Shown here piece after piece: positions 17,005 to 25,610 of a DNA stretch of 64,000 bases. The position numbers and the translations under genes were made by a program. The stretch's first letter is position 1. Each line of letters begins with the position of its first letter. The notes beneath the pieces are model-generated. The model saw nothing but the letters and a program-made list of their open reading frames with translations, did no database searches and was not told where the DNA came from. The DNA is from Curtobacterium sp. MCJR17_020 (lineage in GTDB: Bacteria > Actinomycetota > Actinomycetes > Actinomycetales > Microbacteriaceae), in contig NZ_CP126260.1 in assembly GCF_003234365.2 (NCBI RefSeq), positions 868,001 through 932,000 on the forward strand. Direction: 5' to 3'.

Positions 17005-17784
17005 GTGACCCATCCCGCGCGGGACGCCCTCGCGGCCCGGCTCCGGGCCGCGGGGAGCGTCTTCGCCGAGGACGAAGCCGACCTGCTCCTCGAAGCAGGC
17101 GCGGGCGAGCCCGTCCGGCTGCGTTCCCTGGTCCAGCGTCGCCTCGGCGGTGAGCCGCTCGAGTACGTCCTCGGCTGGGCCGCCTTCGACGGACACCGCA
17201 TCCGGGTGACCTCGGGCGTGTTCGTCCCGCGTGCCCGCACGGCCGTCGTCGTCGAGCAGGCTGCCCGTCGGTTGCAGCGCTACGACCGCGTGGTCGACCT
17301 GTGCTGCGGTGCCGGTGCGATCTCGGTGGCGTTGTTCGGCCGGATCGGCGCGCTCGACCTCGTGGCCACGGACATCGACCCGGACGCCGTCGACGTCGCG
17401 GCCGAGAACATCGGCGACCGCGGGATCGTCGTCGCCGGCGACCTGTTCGCGCCGCTGCCGGACCGGTTCCGCGGTGCCGTCGACGTCATCGCGGTGAACG
17501 CCCCCTACGTCCCGACGGCGTCGATCGCGATGATGCCGGTCGAAGCGCGGGAACACGAGCACCGCGTCGCGCTCGACGGTGGGGCGGACGGCCTCGACCT
17601 GCACCGGCGGATCGCGGCGGGAGCGGGGGAGTGGTTGCGCCCCGGTGGTTCGGTCGTGATCGAGGTGTCCGTGGCGCAGGCAGATGCGTCGGCCGCGGCA
17701 TTCCTGGCCGCCGGGTTCACGGCCGTGATCGAGCAGGACGACGAGGTCGACGGCACCTGCGTCGTCGCGACGCTCTCCGCCTGA
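17005..17784 (+). CDS. HemK-like protein N5-glutamine methyltransferase (putative)
   Basis: A 259-residue SAM-dependent methyltransferase related to PrmC/HemK. The SAM loop VDLCCGAGAISVAL is at about residue 95, and an N-terminal helical part with RRLGGEPLEYVLGWAAFDG resembles the PrmC substrate-recognition region. The catalytic NPPY motif of PrmC appears here as NAPYVP, the form found in a PrmC-like paralogue group, so a release-factor role is not certain. GTG 17005 was preferred; TTG 17002 is also possible. It follows prs by 74 nt. A 15-bp tandem triplicate begins right after the stop. Confidence 0.75.
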   Translation: MTHPARDALAARLRAAGSVFAEDEADLLLEAGAGEPVRLRSLVQRRLGGEPLEYVLGWAAFDGHRIRVTSGVFVPRARTAVVVEQAARRLQRYDRVVDLCCGAGAISVALFGRIGALDLVATDIDPDAVDVAAENIGDRGIVVAGDLFAPLPDRFRGAVDVIAVNAPYVPTASIAMMPVEAREHEHRVALDGGADGLDLHRRIAAGAGEWLRPGGSVVIEVSVAQADASAAAFLAAGFTAVIEQDDEVDGTCVVATLSA

Positions 17785-17829
17785 CCCGCACGAGTTCGAC
17801 CCGCACGGGCTCGACCCGCGGGAGTTCGG
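17785..17829. repeat. three 15-bp tandem repeats directly after a stop codon
   Basis: Units at 17785-17799, 17800-17814 and 17815-17829 (CCCGCACGAGTTCGA and variants) begin immediately after the methyltransferase TGA. The region to 17984 also holds a 12-bp palindrome CCGAGATCTCGG at 17914-17925. Confidence 0.8.
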
Positions 17830-17984
17830 CCGGCGTCTGGTTCGCCGACCGGTCTCGACACGCCGCTCACTTCCGCCGAGGTCGCACAGATGGCCGTTCG
17901 AACGCTCGACATGCCGAGATCTCGGAACCTCGGCGATCAGCAGACGGCGTGCCGCGCGGCCCCGACCCGACCCCGACGCCCGCG

Positions 17985-19610
17985 CTACTTCGCGTCGACC
18001 GTCACCGACGCCCATCCCGAGGCCCCGTTCGGCGCGGGCGGCCGCTCGACGCTCGTCTGCACCTCGCCGTCGGCGCTCACCGCGCGGACCTCGATCCGGT
18101 GCGACCCCGCGGTCGGCGTCCAGCGCAGCACCCACTGGCGCCAGGTGTCCGCCGACACCGAGTCCGCGAGTTCCGCCTGCTGCCACGCACCCGAGCCGAC
18201 CCGGACCTGCACGGCCTTCACCCCGGTGTGCGGCTGCCAGGCGACCCCGGCGATGGCGACCTGCTCGCCGACGGTCACGGTCGTCCCGTTCCGTGGGGTG
18301 TCGATGCGAGACTCGAGCTTCACGGGCCCGCGTTCCGACCATCCTCGCGGCGTCCAGTAGCCCTGCGCATCGGCGAAGCGCGTGACCTCCATCTCGGTCA
18401 CCCACTTCGTCGCCGACACGTACCCGAACAGCCCGGGCACGACCATCCGCGCCGGGAACCCGTGCTCGGTCGGCAGCGGTTCACCGTTCATGCCGATGGC
18501 GAGCAGCGCGTCGGTGTCCTCGTCCTGCAGGACGTCCAACGGCGTGCCGGCGGTGAACCCGTCGATGCTGCGGGACAGCACCATGTCGGCGTCCCCGGTC
18601 GGCTTCGCGCGGGCCAGCAGCTCCCGGATCGGGTACCCGAGCCAGAGCGCGTTGCCGATCAGATCGCCGCCGACCTCGTTGGACACGCAGCTCAGGGTGG
18701 CCATGTGCTCTTCCAACGGCAGGGCCAGCAGCTCGTCCCACGTCAGCGTGACCTCGTTCTCGACGGCGCCGTGGATGCGCAGGCTCCAGTCGGCCGGGTC
18801 GATCGAGGGGACGCGCAGCGCGGTGTCGATCCGGTAGAAGTCGGCGTTCGGTGTGACGTACGGCGTGATCCCGTCGACGTCGAGCGAGGCGCCGCCCGGT
18901 ACGGCCGGTGCGGGCGTCGCCGCCGCGGGCAGGCGCACGGCTCGTCGGGCAGCGGCGACCGCCTGCATCGCGGACGACCCCACCCGGGAGGCCGTGCCCA
19001 CCACGACCGCGACCGCTGCGGTACCGACGCCCCAGACCAGGAACGCGCGGCGCTCGGTCGAGGCAGGTCGCGGTGACGCCGACGGGACGGCCGCTGCGGC
19101 CTCCCAGCGCCGGAGCCGGCGGAGCAGCAGCCGCAGGGTGATCACGGCGGCTGCCACACCGAACACGGTGGGAGCGCCGTCGAACGTGCCGCTGCCGGAA
19201 CGGGTGCTCACAGCGATGAGCGCGAGCACGCCGCCGATGGCGAAGACGAGTGCCCCGAAGGGCGGCCGAGCGCGCTCGAGGACCCCGGCCCCGGCGCTGA
19301 TCGCGGCGACGATGACGGTCATGAGCATGAACAGTGCGACCTTGTCGCCGGTACCGAACAGGGCGACCATCAGGTTCTTGGCCCCGGCCGGTGCGAGGTC
19401 GATCACGGCGGACCCGACGGCCACCAACGGGCTGCCGGCACCACCGAGGAGCAGCGCCCCGAACTCGGCGATCCCGAGGAAGGCGGCGGCGGCCACGAGA
19501 CCGACGGCCGCAGCGAGGACCGCGGGCCGGCGGAGCGGGGCTCCGGCCGGGCGTTCGTCCGTCGATGGGTCGTCCGGCGTCGGGACGTCCGTGCTGCGTT
19601 CGGTGGTCAC
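17985..19610 (-). CDS. membrane-anchored sulfite oxidase-like molybdopterin oxidoreductase
   Basis: A 541-residue protein. The first 160 residues hold several membrane helices; then comes a Tat-like ERRAFLVWG followed by another hydrophobic stretch (about residues 190-215). The rest is a sulfite oxidase/YedY-type molybdopterin domain with the Mo-ligand cysteine in ATLSCVSNEVGG (about residue 307) and a C-terminal Mo-co dimerisation (Ig-like) domain with GVAWQPHTGVKAVQVRVG. The enzyme domain probably faces outside, passing electrons to the membrane. Real substrate unknown: sulfite, oxidised methionine or other S/N-oxides. The gene stands alone and is divergent from the small membrane protein at 19718. 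Confidence 0.85.
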   Translation of the reverse strand: MTTERSTDVPTPDDPSTDERPAGAPLRRPAVLAAAVGLVAAAAFLGIAEFGALLLGGAGSPLVAVGSAVIDLAPAGAKNLMVALFGTGDKVALFMLMTVIVAAISAGAGVLERARPPFGALVFAIGGVLALIAVSTRSGSGTFDGAPTVFGVAAAVITLRLLLRRLRRWEAAAAVPSASPRPASTERRAFLVWGVGTAAVAVVVGTASRVGSSAMQAVAAARRAVRLPAAATPAPAVPGGASLDVDGITPYVTPNADFYRIDTALRVPSIDPADWSLRIHGAVENEVTLTWDELLALPLEEHMATLSCVSNEVGGDLIGNALWLGYPIRELLARAKPTGDADMVLSRSIDGFTAGTPLDVLQDEDTDALLAIGMNGEPLPTEHGFPARMVVPGLFGYVSATKWVTEMEVTRFADAQGYWTPRGWSERGPVKLESRIDTPRNGTTVTVGEQVAIAGVAWQPHTGVKAVQVRVGSGAWQQAELADSVSADTWRQWVLRWTPTAGSHRIEVRAVSADGEVQTSVERPPAPNGASGWASVTVDAK

Positions 19611-19705
19611 CGACCGAGCGTAGGTCGCGCGGCCGCTCGTCGGCTGTGCGTGCGGTTCCCCGGGCGGTCACCGACCCCGGCCAGCACCTGCCGATCGGGC
19701 CGTGC

Positions 19706-19711
19706 GAGGAT
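19706..19711 (+). promoter_or_regulatory. -10-like hexamer GAGGAT for a leaderless start
   Basis: GAGGAT ends 6 nt before the GTG at 19718. This fixed spacing is the reason for choosing GTG 19718 over ATG 19781. Confidence 0.35.
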
Positions 19712-19717
19712 CGGGGT

Positions 19718-20425
19718 GTGCCGAGGCGTCCAGATCCAGTTCCGCGCCCCGGCCGCGCCCGCCGATCCGACCGCACGCCGATGTCGGCTGCACAGCGCCT
19801 GTCCACGTTGCGGTGGGTGATCGTGGGCATCTGGGCGGCGCTCCTCACCGCACGGATCGTCGTCGTCGCGACGGCGCCCGACGTCGACCTGTCCTGGTTC
19901 GGGATCGTCGAGTTCGGTGCGATCGCGCTGGGCGTCACGGTCATCGTGGTCGCGGTCTTCCGTGCCGCTGCGGTGCGACGCCGGCACGCTGACGAGGCCC
20001 TCGCGCTCGCCATCCGCCGCATCGACCCCACGGTCTGGCTCGTGCCGGCTGCTCCGACGACCGAACTGCGCGACGCGATCGCCGAGGTCCGGCCGGAGGT
20101 GAGCCTCGGTGCCCGCGTGACCTGGGCGTTCGGGGCGACCGAGGCCTCCCTGTGGGAACTCGACGACCGCAAGGCCACACGGTTGCTCGTGGTCCGGTGG
20201 AGCCGGGTGGTGCACGTCGGGATCGAGGACGTCCACGGCGACGGTGACCGCGCCGATGCCCGTCGGGCGTGCGCGGTCGCGATCCACTACGTCCGGCCGG
20301 ACGACACCCCGGCGGTCGCGACCTTCTTCGTGCGGACGGCTCCCGGCTCCCGTCGGCTGCTCGGCCGCGGGCAGCGGCTGGACCGGCTCGTCGCCGACCT
20401 CGCGCGCGAGCGCATCGTCGCCTGA
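19718..20425 (+). CDS. hypothetical membrane protein with two N-terminal helices
   Basis: A 235-residue protein (214 if the ATG at 19781 is used). Two hydrophobic helices (WVIVGIWAALLTARIVVVAT and FGAIALGVTVIVVAVF) are followed by a soluble, presumably cytoplasmic domain of about 150 residues ending in a helix RRLLGRGQRLDRLVADLAR. No family is recognised. It is divergent from the molybdoenzyme and convergent with gnd. The tail and the sequence after the stop share a 13-bp direct repeat (GAGCGCATCGTCG at 20408 and 20429). Confidence 0.65.
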   Translation: MPRRPDPVPRPGRARRSDRTPMSAAQRLSTLRWVIVGIWAALLTARIVVVATAPDVDLSWFGIVEFGAIALGVTVIVVAVFRAAAVRRRHADEALALAIRRIDPTVWLVPAAPTTELRDAIAEVRPEVSLGARVTWAFGATEASLWELDDRKATRLLVVRWSRVVHVGIEDVHGDGDRADARRACAVAIHYVRPDDTPAVATFFVRTAPGSRRLLGRGQRLDRLVADLARERIVA

Positions 20426-20441
20426 ACCGAGCGCATCGTCG
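20408..20441. repeat. 13-bp direct repeat spanning a stop codon
   Basis: GAGCGCATCGTCG occurs at 20408-20420 and 20429-20441 (21-bp period) on both sides of the TGA at 20423-20425, with a third partial copy at 20447. Confidence 0.75.
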
Positions 20442-20469
20442 TGACCGAGCGCACAGCGGTCGGACGTGG

Positions 20470-20499
20470 GAAGGGCCCCGCCGATCGGCAGGGCCCTTC
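20470..20499. terminator. bidirectional terminator hairpin
   Basis: GAAGGGCCC (20470-20478) pairs with GGGCCCTTC (20491-20499), loop 12 nt. It lies between the convergent ends of the membrane protein gene and gnd. Confidence 0.75.
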
Positions 20500-20521
20500 G
20501 AGGGTGCGGTCGTGCCGCGGT

Positions 20522-21979
20522 CTAGTGGGTGGACGGTTCCTGTTCGACCTCGCGACGGTCGTCGTCGGACCACAGCGTGTGGAAGGTGCCGTCCTTGTCG
20601 ATGCGCTGGTAGGTGTGCGCGCCGAAGAAGTCGCGCTGCCCCTGGATGAGCGAGGCGGGCAGCCGGTCGGAGGCGAGCGAGTCGAAGTACGACAGCGCCG
20701 ACGAGAAGCCCGGTGCGGGGATCCCCGACGCGGCGGCGATCCCGACGATGCGGCGCCAGGCGGCTTCGCCTTCCTGCACGGCGTTCGCGAAGTACGGGTC
20801 GACGAGCAGCGACTCGAGCTCCGGGTTCTTGTCGTACGCCTCGACGATGCGGTTGAGGAACTGGGCGCGGATGATGCAGCCACCCCGCCAGATCTTCGCC
20901 ACGTTGCCGAGGTTGATGTCCCAGCCGTACTCCTTGGCCCCGGCGATGATCAGGTCGAAGCCCTGCGCGTAGGCGACGACCTTGGAGGCGTAGAGCGCCG
21001 CGCGGACGTCGTCCTCGAAGCCGTCGAGGACCTCGGCGATGCCGGGTCGGTCCGGGAACGCCTTCTGCACCGCGGCACGCTGCGACGGCTTCGACGACAC
21101 CGCGCGGGCGAACACCGCTTCGCCGATGCCGGAGACCGGGATGCCGAGCCCGACCGCGTTCTGCACGGTCCACACGCCGGTGCCCTTGGAACCCGCTTCG
21201 TCGCGGATGACGTCGACGAGGGGCTTGCCGGAGTCGGCGTCGCGCTGCTTCAGGACCTCGACCGTGATCTCGATCAGGTAGGACTCGAGGTCGCCGCCGT
21301 TCCACTCCTGGAACACCTTGACCAGGTCCTCGACGGAGAGCCCGCCGACGCGGCGGAGCAGGTCGTAGGACTCGGCGATGAGCTGCATGTCGGCGTACTC
21401 GATGCCGTTGTGCACCATCTTGACGAAGTGGCCGGCGCCGTCGGTGCCGATGTGGGTCACGCAGGGCTCGCCCTCGGCGACCGCCGCGATCGACTTCAGG
21501 ATCGGCCCGAGGGTCTCCCAGGCTTCCTTCGAGCCGCCGGGCATGATCGACGGACCCTTGAGCGCGCCCTCTTCACCACCGGAGATGCCCGTGCCGACGA
21601 AGTTGAGGCCCTTCTCGCGCAGGTCGTGCTCACGCCGGATCGTGTCGTGGAAGTTGGCGTTGCCGCCGTCGACGATGATGTCGCCTTCCTCGAACTTCTC
21701 GGCGAGCTGCGAGATCACGGCGTCGGTGCCCTTGCCGGCCTGCACCATGATGATCGCCGTGCGCGGCTTCGAGAGCGAGGCGACGAAGCCGTCGATGTCC
21801 TCGGACGCGATGAAGCCGGCGTCGCCGTGCTCCTTGATGAGTTCTTCGGTGCGGGCGTAGGTGCGGTTGTACACCGCGACCGTGTTGCCCGCACGCGACG
21901 CGAGGTTGCGTGCGAGGTTCGACCCCATGACGGCGAGGCCGATGACCCCGATGTTCGCCTGACCAGTGCTGTCTGCCAC
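20522..21979 (-). CDS. gnd: 6-phosphogluconate dehydrogenase (NADP, decarboxylating)
   Basis: A 485-residue Gnd that converts 6-phosphogluconate to ribulose 5-phosphate, CO2 and NADPH. The N-terminal nucleotide motif GVIGLAVMGSNLARNLA and the active-site region GTGISGGEEGALKGPSIMPGG and GHFVKMVHNGIEYADMQLI are clear. Length fits the long dimeric class. The GTG at 21979 is preceded by AAGGAG at a 5-nt spacing; the frame is open 19 codons farther but without homology. The divergent gntK makes its substrate, so the two form a gluconate/pentose phosphate pair. Confidence 0.97.
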   Translation of the reverse strand: MADSTGQANIGVIGLAVMGSNLARNLASRAGNTVAVYNRTYARTEELIKEHGDAGFIASEDIDGFVASLSKPRTAIIMVQAGKGTDAVISQLAEKFEEGDIIVDGGNANFHDTIRREHDLREKGLNFVGTGISGGEEGALKGPSIMPGGSKEAWETLGPILKSIAAVAEGEPCVTHIGTDGAGHFVKMVHNGIEYADMQLIAESYDLLRRVGGLSVEDLVKVFQEWNGGDLESYLIEITVEVLKQRDADSGKPLVDVIRDEAGSKGTGVWTVQNAVGLGIPVSGIGEAVFARAVSSKPSQRAAVQKAFPDRPGIAEVLDGFEDDVRAALYASKVVAYAQGFDLIIAGAKEYGWDINLGNVAKIWRGGCIIRAQFLNRIVEAYDKNPELESLLVDPYFANAVQEGEAAWRRIVGIAAASGIPAPGFSSALSYFDSLASDRLPASLIQGQRDFFGAHTYQRIDKDGTFHTLWSDDDRREVEQEPSTH

Positions 21980-22088
21980 GTCGTCTCCTTTGTCCGGACG
22001 TGACACCAACCTACGGTCGGCGCCCTGGGACCGCACGGGTGTTACGGCAACTGGGGACCACTGTTCACCCCGTCAATACTGTGGAGGG

Positions 22089-22628
22089 ATGACCGACACC
22101 GCTGTCCTCCCACCCGTCCTCGTCATGGGCGTCTCCGGTTCCGGCAAGTCCACGATCGGGCAGGCGCTCGCCGACGCCCTCGCCGAGCAGGGCCAACCGA
22201 CCGTGTTCGTCGACGCCGACGACCTGCACCCGGCCGCGAACAAGGAGAAGATGCGGCAGGGCATCCCCCTCACCGACGACGACCGCTGGCCGTGGCTCGA
22301 CGCCTGCGCCGCGCGGATCGCCGCCGTCGAGGCGTCCGGGAGCCGCTGCGTGATGGCCAACTCGGCCCTCAAGCGCGTCTACCGCGATCGGCTCCGGCAG
22401 TCGGCGCCGGGCCTCGTCATCGCGTTCCTGGACGGCTCGCACGATCTCATCGCCGAGCGGCAGGCGCACCGGCACCACGAGTACATGCCGTCGTCGCTGC
22501 TCGACTCCCAGTTCGCGACGCTCGAACGACCGCAGGCCGACGAAGCCGCCGTCGACGTCTCCATCGACGGGCCGGTCGACGGCACGGTGACGACGATCCT
22601 CGCGGCGCTGTCGGTCACTTCCGGTTGA
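22089..22628 (+). CDS. gntK: gluconokinase
   Basis: A 179-residue P-loop kinase with MGVSGSGKST (Walker A, residues 13-22), FVDADDLHPAANKEKM and the MPSSLLDSQFATLE segment that is diagnostic for GntK-type gluconate kinases. It phosphorylates D-gluconate to 6-phosphogluconate, the substrate of Gnd encoded divergently. The ATG at 22089 follows GGAGGG and an AATACT -10-like hexamer 8 nt upstream. Confidence 0.94.
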   Translation: MTDTAVLPPVLVMGVSGSGKSTIGQALADALAEQGQPTVFVDADDLHPAANKEKMRQGIPLTDDDRWPWLDACAARIAAVEASGSRCVMANSALKRVYRDRLRQSAPGLVIAFLDGSHDLIAERQAHRHHEYMPSSLLDSQFATLERPQADEAAVDVSIDGPVDGTVTTILAALSVTSG

Positions 22629-22634
22629 GGCGCC

Positions 22635-23231
22635 TCACCGCCGCGTCGCGCGGATGGCAGCGTGCGGCCGCCGTCCCGGATCGACCCGGACGCGGACGTC
22701 CACCACGTCGAACCCGTGGTCGTCGAGGACCTCCGCCAGCGCGCTCGTCGGCCACCGGTACGCCGTGACGACCGCGTGGTCGAAGGACTCGATCGAGGGC
22801 CCCTCGAAGAACCCGACCAGCAGGCCGCCGCCCGGCCGGAGCACCCTGCGGAACTCGGCGAAGACCTCGACGACGCAGGACGGATCGTGGTGGATCACGG
22901 AGTACCAGGCGAGCACCCCGTCGACGCTGCCGTCGTCGAGACCGGTGGACTCGATCGCGCCCAGGCGGAAGTCGACGCCGTCGTGCGCGCGTCGTGCGTG
23001 CTCGACGAAGGGTGCGACCGCGTCGATGCCGATCACCGCGTGTCCACGATCCGCCAGGTGTGCGGCCCAGTGTCCCGGCCCGCACCCTGCGTCGAGGATG
23101 CGAGTACCGGATCCCGACGCCCAGGCCTCGACCTGTGTTCTGTCCTCGTCGTGGACGGCCGACATCGATCCGAGGAGCTCCGCGTACTCGCCCGCACGGT
23201 CGCCGTACGCGGCACTGACGTCGAGGTCCAT
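22635..23231 (-). CDS. class I SAM-dependent methyltransferase
   Basis: A 198-residue methyltransferase with SAM-binding motif ILDAGCGPGHWAAHLADRG (about residues 45-63), the acidic IGID strand end and the LRPGGGLLVGFFEG post-motif. It resembles small-molecule methyltransferases of the Methyltransf_11 type; substrate unknown. The ATG 23231 (MDLDVSAAYGDRAGEYAELL) fits the family start; the longer frame adds only basic filler. It converges with gntK (6 nt apart) and diverges from the isomerase at 23300. Confidence 0.8.
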   Translation of the reverse strand: MDLDVSAAYGDRAGEYAELLGSMSAVHDEDRTQVEAWASGSGTRILDAGCGPGHWAAHLADRGHAVIGIDAVAPFVEHARRAHDGVDFRLGAIESTGLDDGSVDGVLAWYSVIHHDPSCVVEVFAEFRRVLRPGGGLLVGFFEGPSIESFDHAVVTAYRWPTSALAEVLDDHGFDVVDVRVRVDPGRRPHAAIRATRR

Positions 23232-23299
23232 CGTCCGACCGTACCGGCGCCGGTGGCAACGAACGGCAACAGTCGCCGTCGGCACCTCGGACGAGTTGC

Positions 23300-24112
23300 A
23301 TGAACCGCATGTCGTCCAAGGGACTCGGCGTCGTGGCCGGGGCAGAACTGACCGAGGTGGTCCGCCGCGCGGGCGCCGACCACGTGGAGCCGACGATCGC
23401 CGGCAACCTCGCGGTCCGCGACGGAACGGGGTGGCGGCGGAACGAGGTCTACGCGGGCCAGCGGTTCCCGTCCTTCGCCATCCTGGTGCCGGGCGACCTC
23501 CCGCTGCTGACCACGGAGCTCGGGACGGTCCGGTCGTACTTCGAGTCGGTCCTGCCGATCGTGCGGTCGGTCGCGGACCCGGGCGCGACGATCGTCTTCG
23601 GGTCGGGGACCGCTCGGAACGCCCCCGACGGCATGGCGGGCGACGATGCCCTGCGCCGGTTCGGCGAGGTGGTCCGGACCGCGCGTGACGTGGCCGCCGC
23701 GAACGACCTGCGCATCGTGGTGGAGCCGCTGAGCCGCGCGGAGACGAACGTCCTGAACACCGTCGATGCGACGGTGACGTTCCTCGACGGAGCAGCCCTC
23801 GACGGCGTCGGCGTCGTCGCCGACCTGTTCCACATCCGGAACGAGGGCGAGTCCTTCGAGCTCCTGCGGCGCCACGGCGACCGGATCGGGCACGTCCACC
23901 TCAGCGACCCGGACCGTCGGCCACCCGGCGCGGTCGACGACGTCTGGCGGGAGTTCCTCGCCGCCGTGCACGACGGCGGGTACCGGGGCGCCGTCTCGCT
24001 CGAGTGCCGGTGGGCGCTCGACGCCGAGACCGCCGAAGCCGAGATCCGTTCCGCGCTGGAACGCGTCCGCAGCGTCACGGCCCCGGCCGAGGCCCGCACT
24101 GCTACAGCTTGA
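23300..24112 (+). CDS. sugar phosphate isomerase/epimerase family TIM barrel
   Basis: A 270-residue xylose-isomerase-like TIM barrel. Metal-ligand segments are IVVEPLSRAETNVLN, VVADLFHIRNEG, IGHVHLSDPDRRPPG and AVSLECRWAL. The fold suits epimerisation or isomerisation of a keto sugar. The end overlaps the convergent uxaC end by 11 nt. A weak SD precedes the ATG; a second in-frame ATG is three codons downstream. Proximity to uxaC hints at hexuronate or related metabolism, but orientation differs. Confidence 0.8.
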   Translation: MNRMSSKGLGVVAGAELTEVVRRAGADHVEPTIAGNLAVRDGTGWRRNEVYAGQRFPSFAILVPGDLPLLTTELGTVRSYFESVLPIVRSVADPGATIVFGSGTARNAPDGMAGDDALRRFGEVVRTARDVAAANDLRIVVEPLSRAETNVLNTVDATVTFLDGAALDGVGVVADLFHIRNEGESFELLRRHGDRIGHVHLSDPDRRPPGAVDDVWREFLAAVHDGGYRGAVSLECRWALDAETAEAEIRSALERVRSVTAPAEARTATA

Positions 24113-25535
24113 ACGTCGCCCGCGGGATGTCGGACACGATGCGCCGCGCGGTGCGGACGGCGTCCTCCTCCGAGATCTCGTGCGTGACGACGAGCGACGC
24201 CAGGTACGCCGCGTCCGCTCGCCGCGCCATGTCGTGCCGCGCGGGGATGGAGCAGTACGCCCGGGTGTCGTCGATGAACCCGGAGGTCTTCGTGAACGAC
24301 GCCGAGTCGGTGATCGCGGAGCGGTAGCGGCCGATCGCCGCCGGGGTGTCGATGAACCACCACGGCGCTCCGGCGTACACGGCGGGGTAGAAGCCGGCGA
24401 GCGGACCGATCTCGCGCGAGAAGACGGTCTCGTCGACGGTGAACAGCACGAGGTGGAAGCCCGGCGCGGTCCCGAAGGACTCCAGGAGCGGCCGCAGCGG
24501 CGTGGTGAAGGACCCGACGGCGGGCAGGTCGTGGCCGGTGTCCGGGCCGAAGCGTTCGAGCGTCGGCGCGTGGTGGTTCCGGATGACGCCGGGGTGCAGC
24601 TGCATGACGAGGCCGTCCTCGACGCTCATCTCGGCCCAGCGGTAGAGCATGTCGTGCCGGTACGCGGTGGCGTCCTCTGTCGAGACGTCGCCGCGGAGCG
24701 CCGCTGCGTGGATGCGCTCACGGTCGGTGACGGACAGGGGCGTGGACCCGGCGTCGAGCACCCCGGTGTCCGTGGCTGTCGCGCCGTGCTCGATGAAGTA
24801 CTGGCGACGTGCGCGCAGTGCTGCCAACAGCCCTGCGTGGGTGCCCGTGTCGATGCCGGCGGCCTCGCCGACGGACGCGACCACGGGCCTCCAGTCTGAT
24901 CGTGACGGGTCGAACACGGCGTCCGCGCGGAACGTGGGGACCACCCGGCCGGTGAACGTGGGGTCGGCGGCGAGCTGCGCGTGCGCGGCGAGGTCGGCGG
25001 CGGGGCCGTCGGTGGTGGCGAGGACCTCGATGCCGAAGGTGTCGAACAGCGCGCGCGGGCGGAAGGCGGGCGAAGCCAGCAGACCGGCGATGTGGTCGTA
25101 CTGGGCGTCGGCGTTCGCCGCCGACGGCTGCTCCGTCAGTCCGAAGACGTCGTGCAGCTCGGTCTCGAACCAGTAGCGGACGGGGGTGCCGAGGAAGTCG
25201 TCCCAGTGGTCCGCCAGGTTCCGCCAGATGGCGCGACCGGGAGGCACGGGGCTGGTCCCCGACAGGTCGGCGCGTCCCAGCGCGGCCAGGTCCACCCCGT
25301 TCGCGTGCAGCAACCGGAGCACGTAGTGGTCGGGCGTGATGAGCAGCGACGCGGGATCGCTGAACGGCTGGTCGGCGGCGATGAGCGCCGCGTCGACGTG
25401 TCCGTGCGGGGAGATGATCGGTGCGTCCTTGACCGCGTCGTAGACGGTCCGCGCCACCTGACGCGCACCGGGGTCGGCGGGCAGCAGCCGGTCGGGGTGC
25501 GGCGCGAGACGGGTGGCGGTGCTGGTCTGGGTCAT
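24102..25535 (-). CDS. uxaC: glucuronate isomerase
   Basis: A 477-residue amidohydrolase-fold isomerase converting D-glucuronate to D-fructuronate (and galacturonate to tagaturonate). The N-terminal metal motif ISPHGHVDAAL, the KDAPI segment before it and the C-terminal PARHDMARRADAAYLASLV match UxaC. The start is placed at the second of two adjacent ATGs (25535), as AAGGAG is 6 nt from it; the first ATG is at 25538. It lies 75 nt downstream of lacI on the same strand and is probably co-transcribed with it. The next enzymes of the pathway are on the opposite arm at 33145 and 34461. Confidence 0.95.
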   Translation of the reverse strand: MTQTSTATRLAPHPDRLLPADPGARQVARTVYDAVKDAPIISPHGHVDAALIAADQPFSDPASLLITPDHYVLRLLHANGVDLAALGRADLSGTSPVPPGRAIWRNLADHWDDFLGTPVRYWFETELHDVFGLTEQPSAANADAQYDHIAGLLASPAFRPRALFDTFGIEVLATTDGPAADLAAHAQLAADPTFTGRVVPTFRADAVFDPSRSDWRPVVASVGEAAGIDTGTHAGLLAALRARRQYFIEHGATATDTGVLDAGSTPLSVTDRERIHAAALRGDVSTEDATAYRHDMLYRWAEMSVEDGLVMQLHPGVIRNHHAPTLERFGPDTGHDLPAVGSFTTPLRPLLESFGTAPGFHLVLFTVDETVFSREIGPLAGFYPAVYAGAPWWFIDTPAAIGRYRSAITDSASFTKTSGFIDDTRAYCSIPARHDMARRADAAYLASLVVTHEISEEDAVRTARRIVSDIPRATFKL

Positions 25536-25610
25536 CATCGACTCCTTCGAGAACGGTACGGACGGCGGGGCGCGGCGGGGGCCGGCGGGTGCAGCGGGCG
25601 TGCGCGAGTG

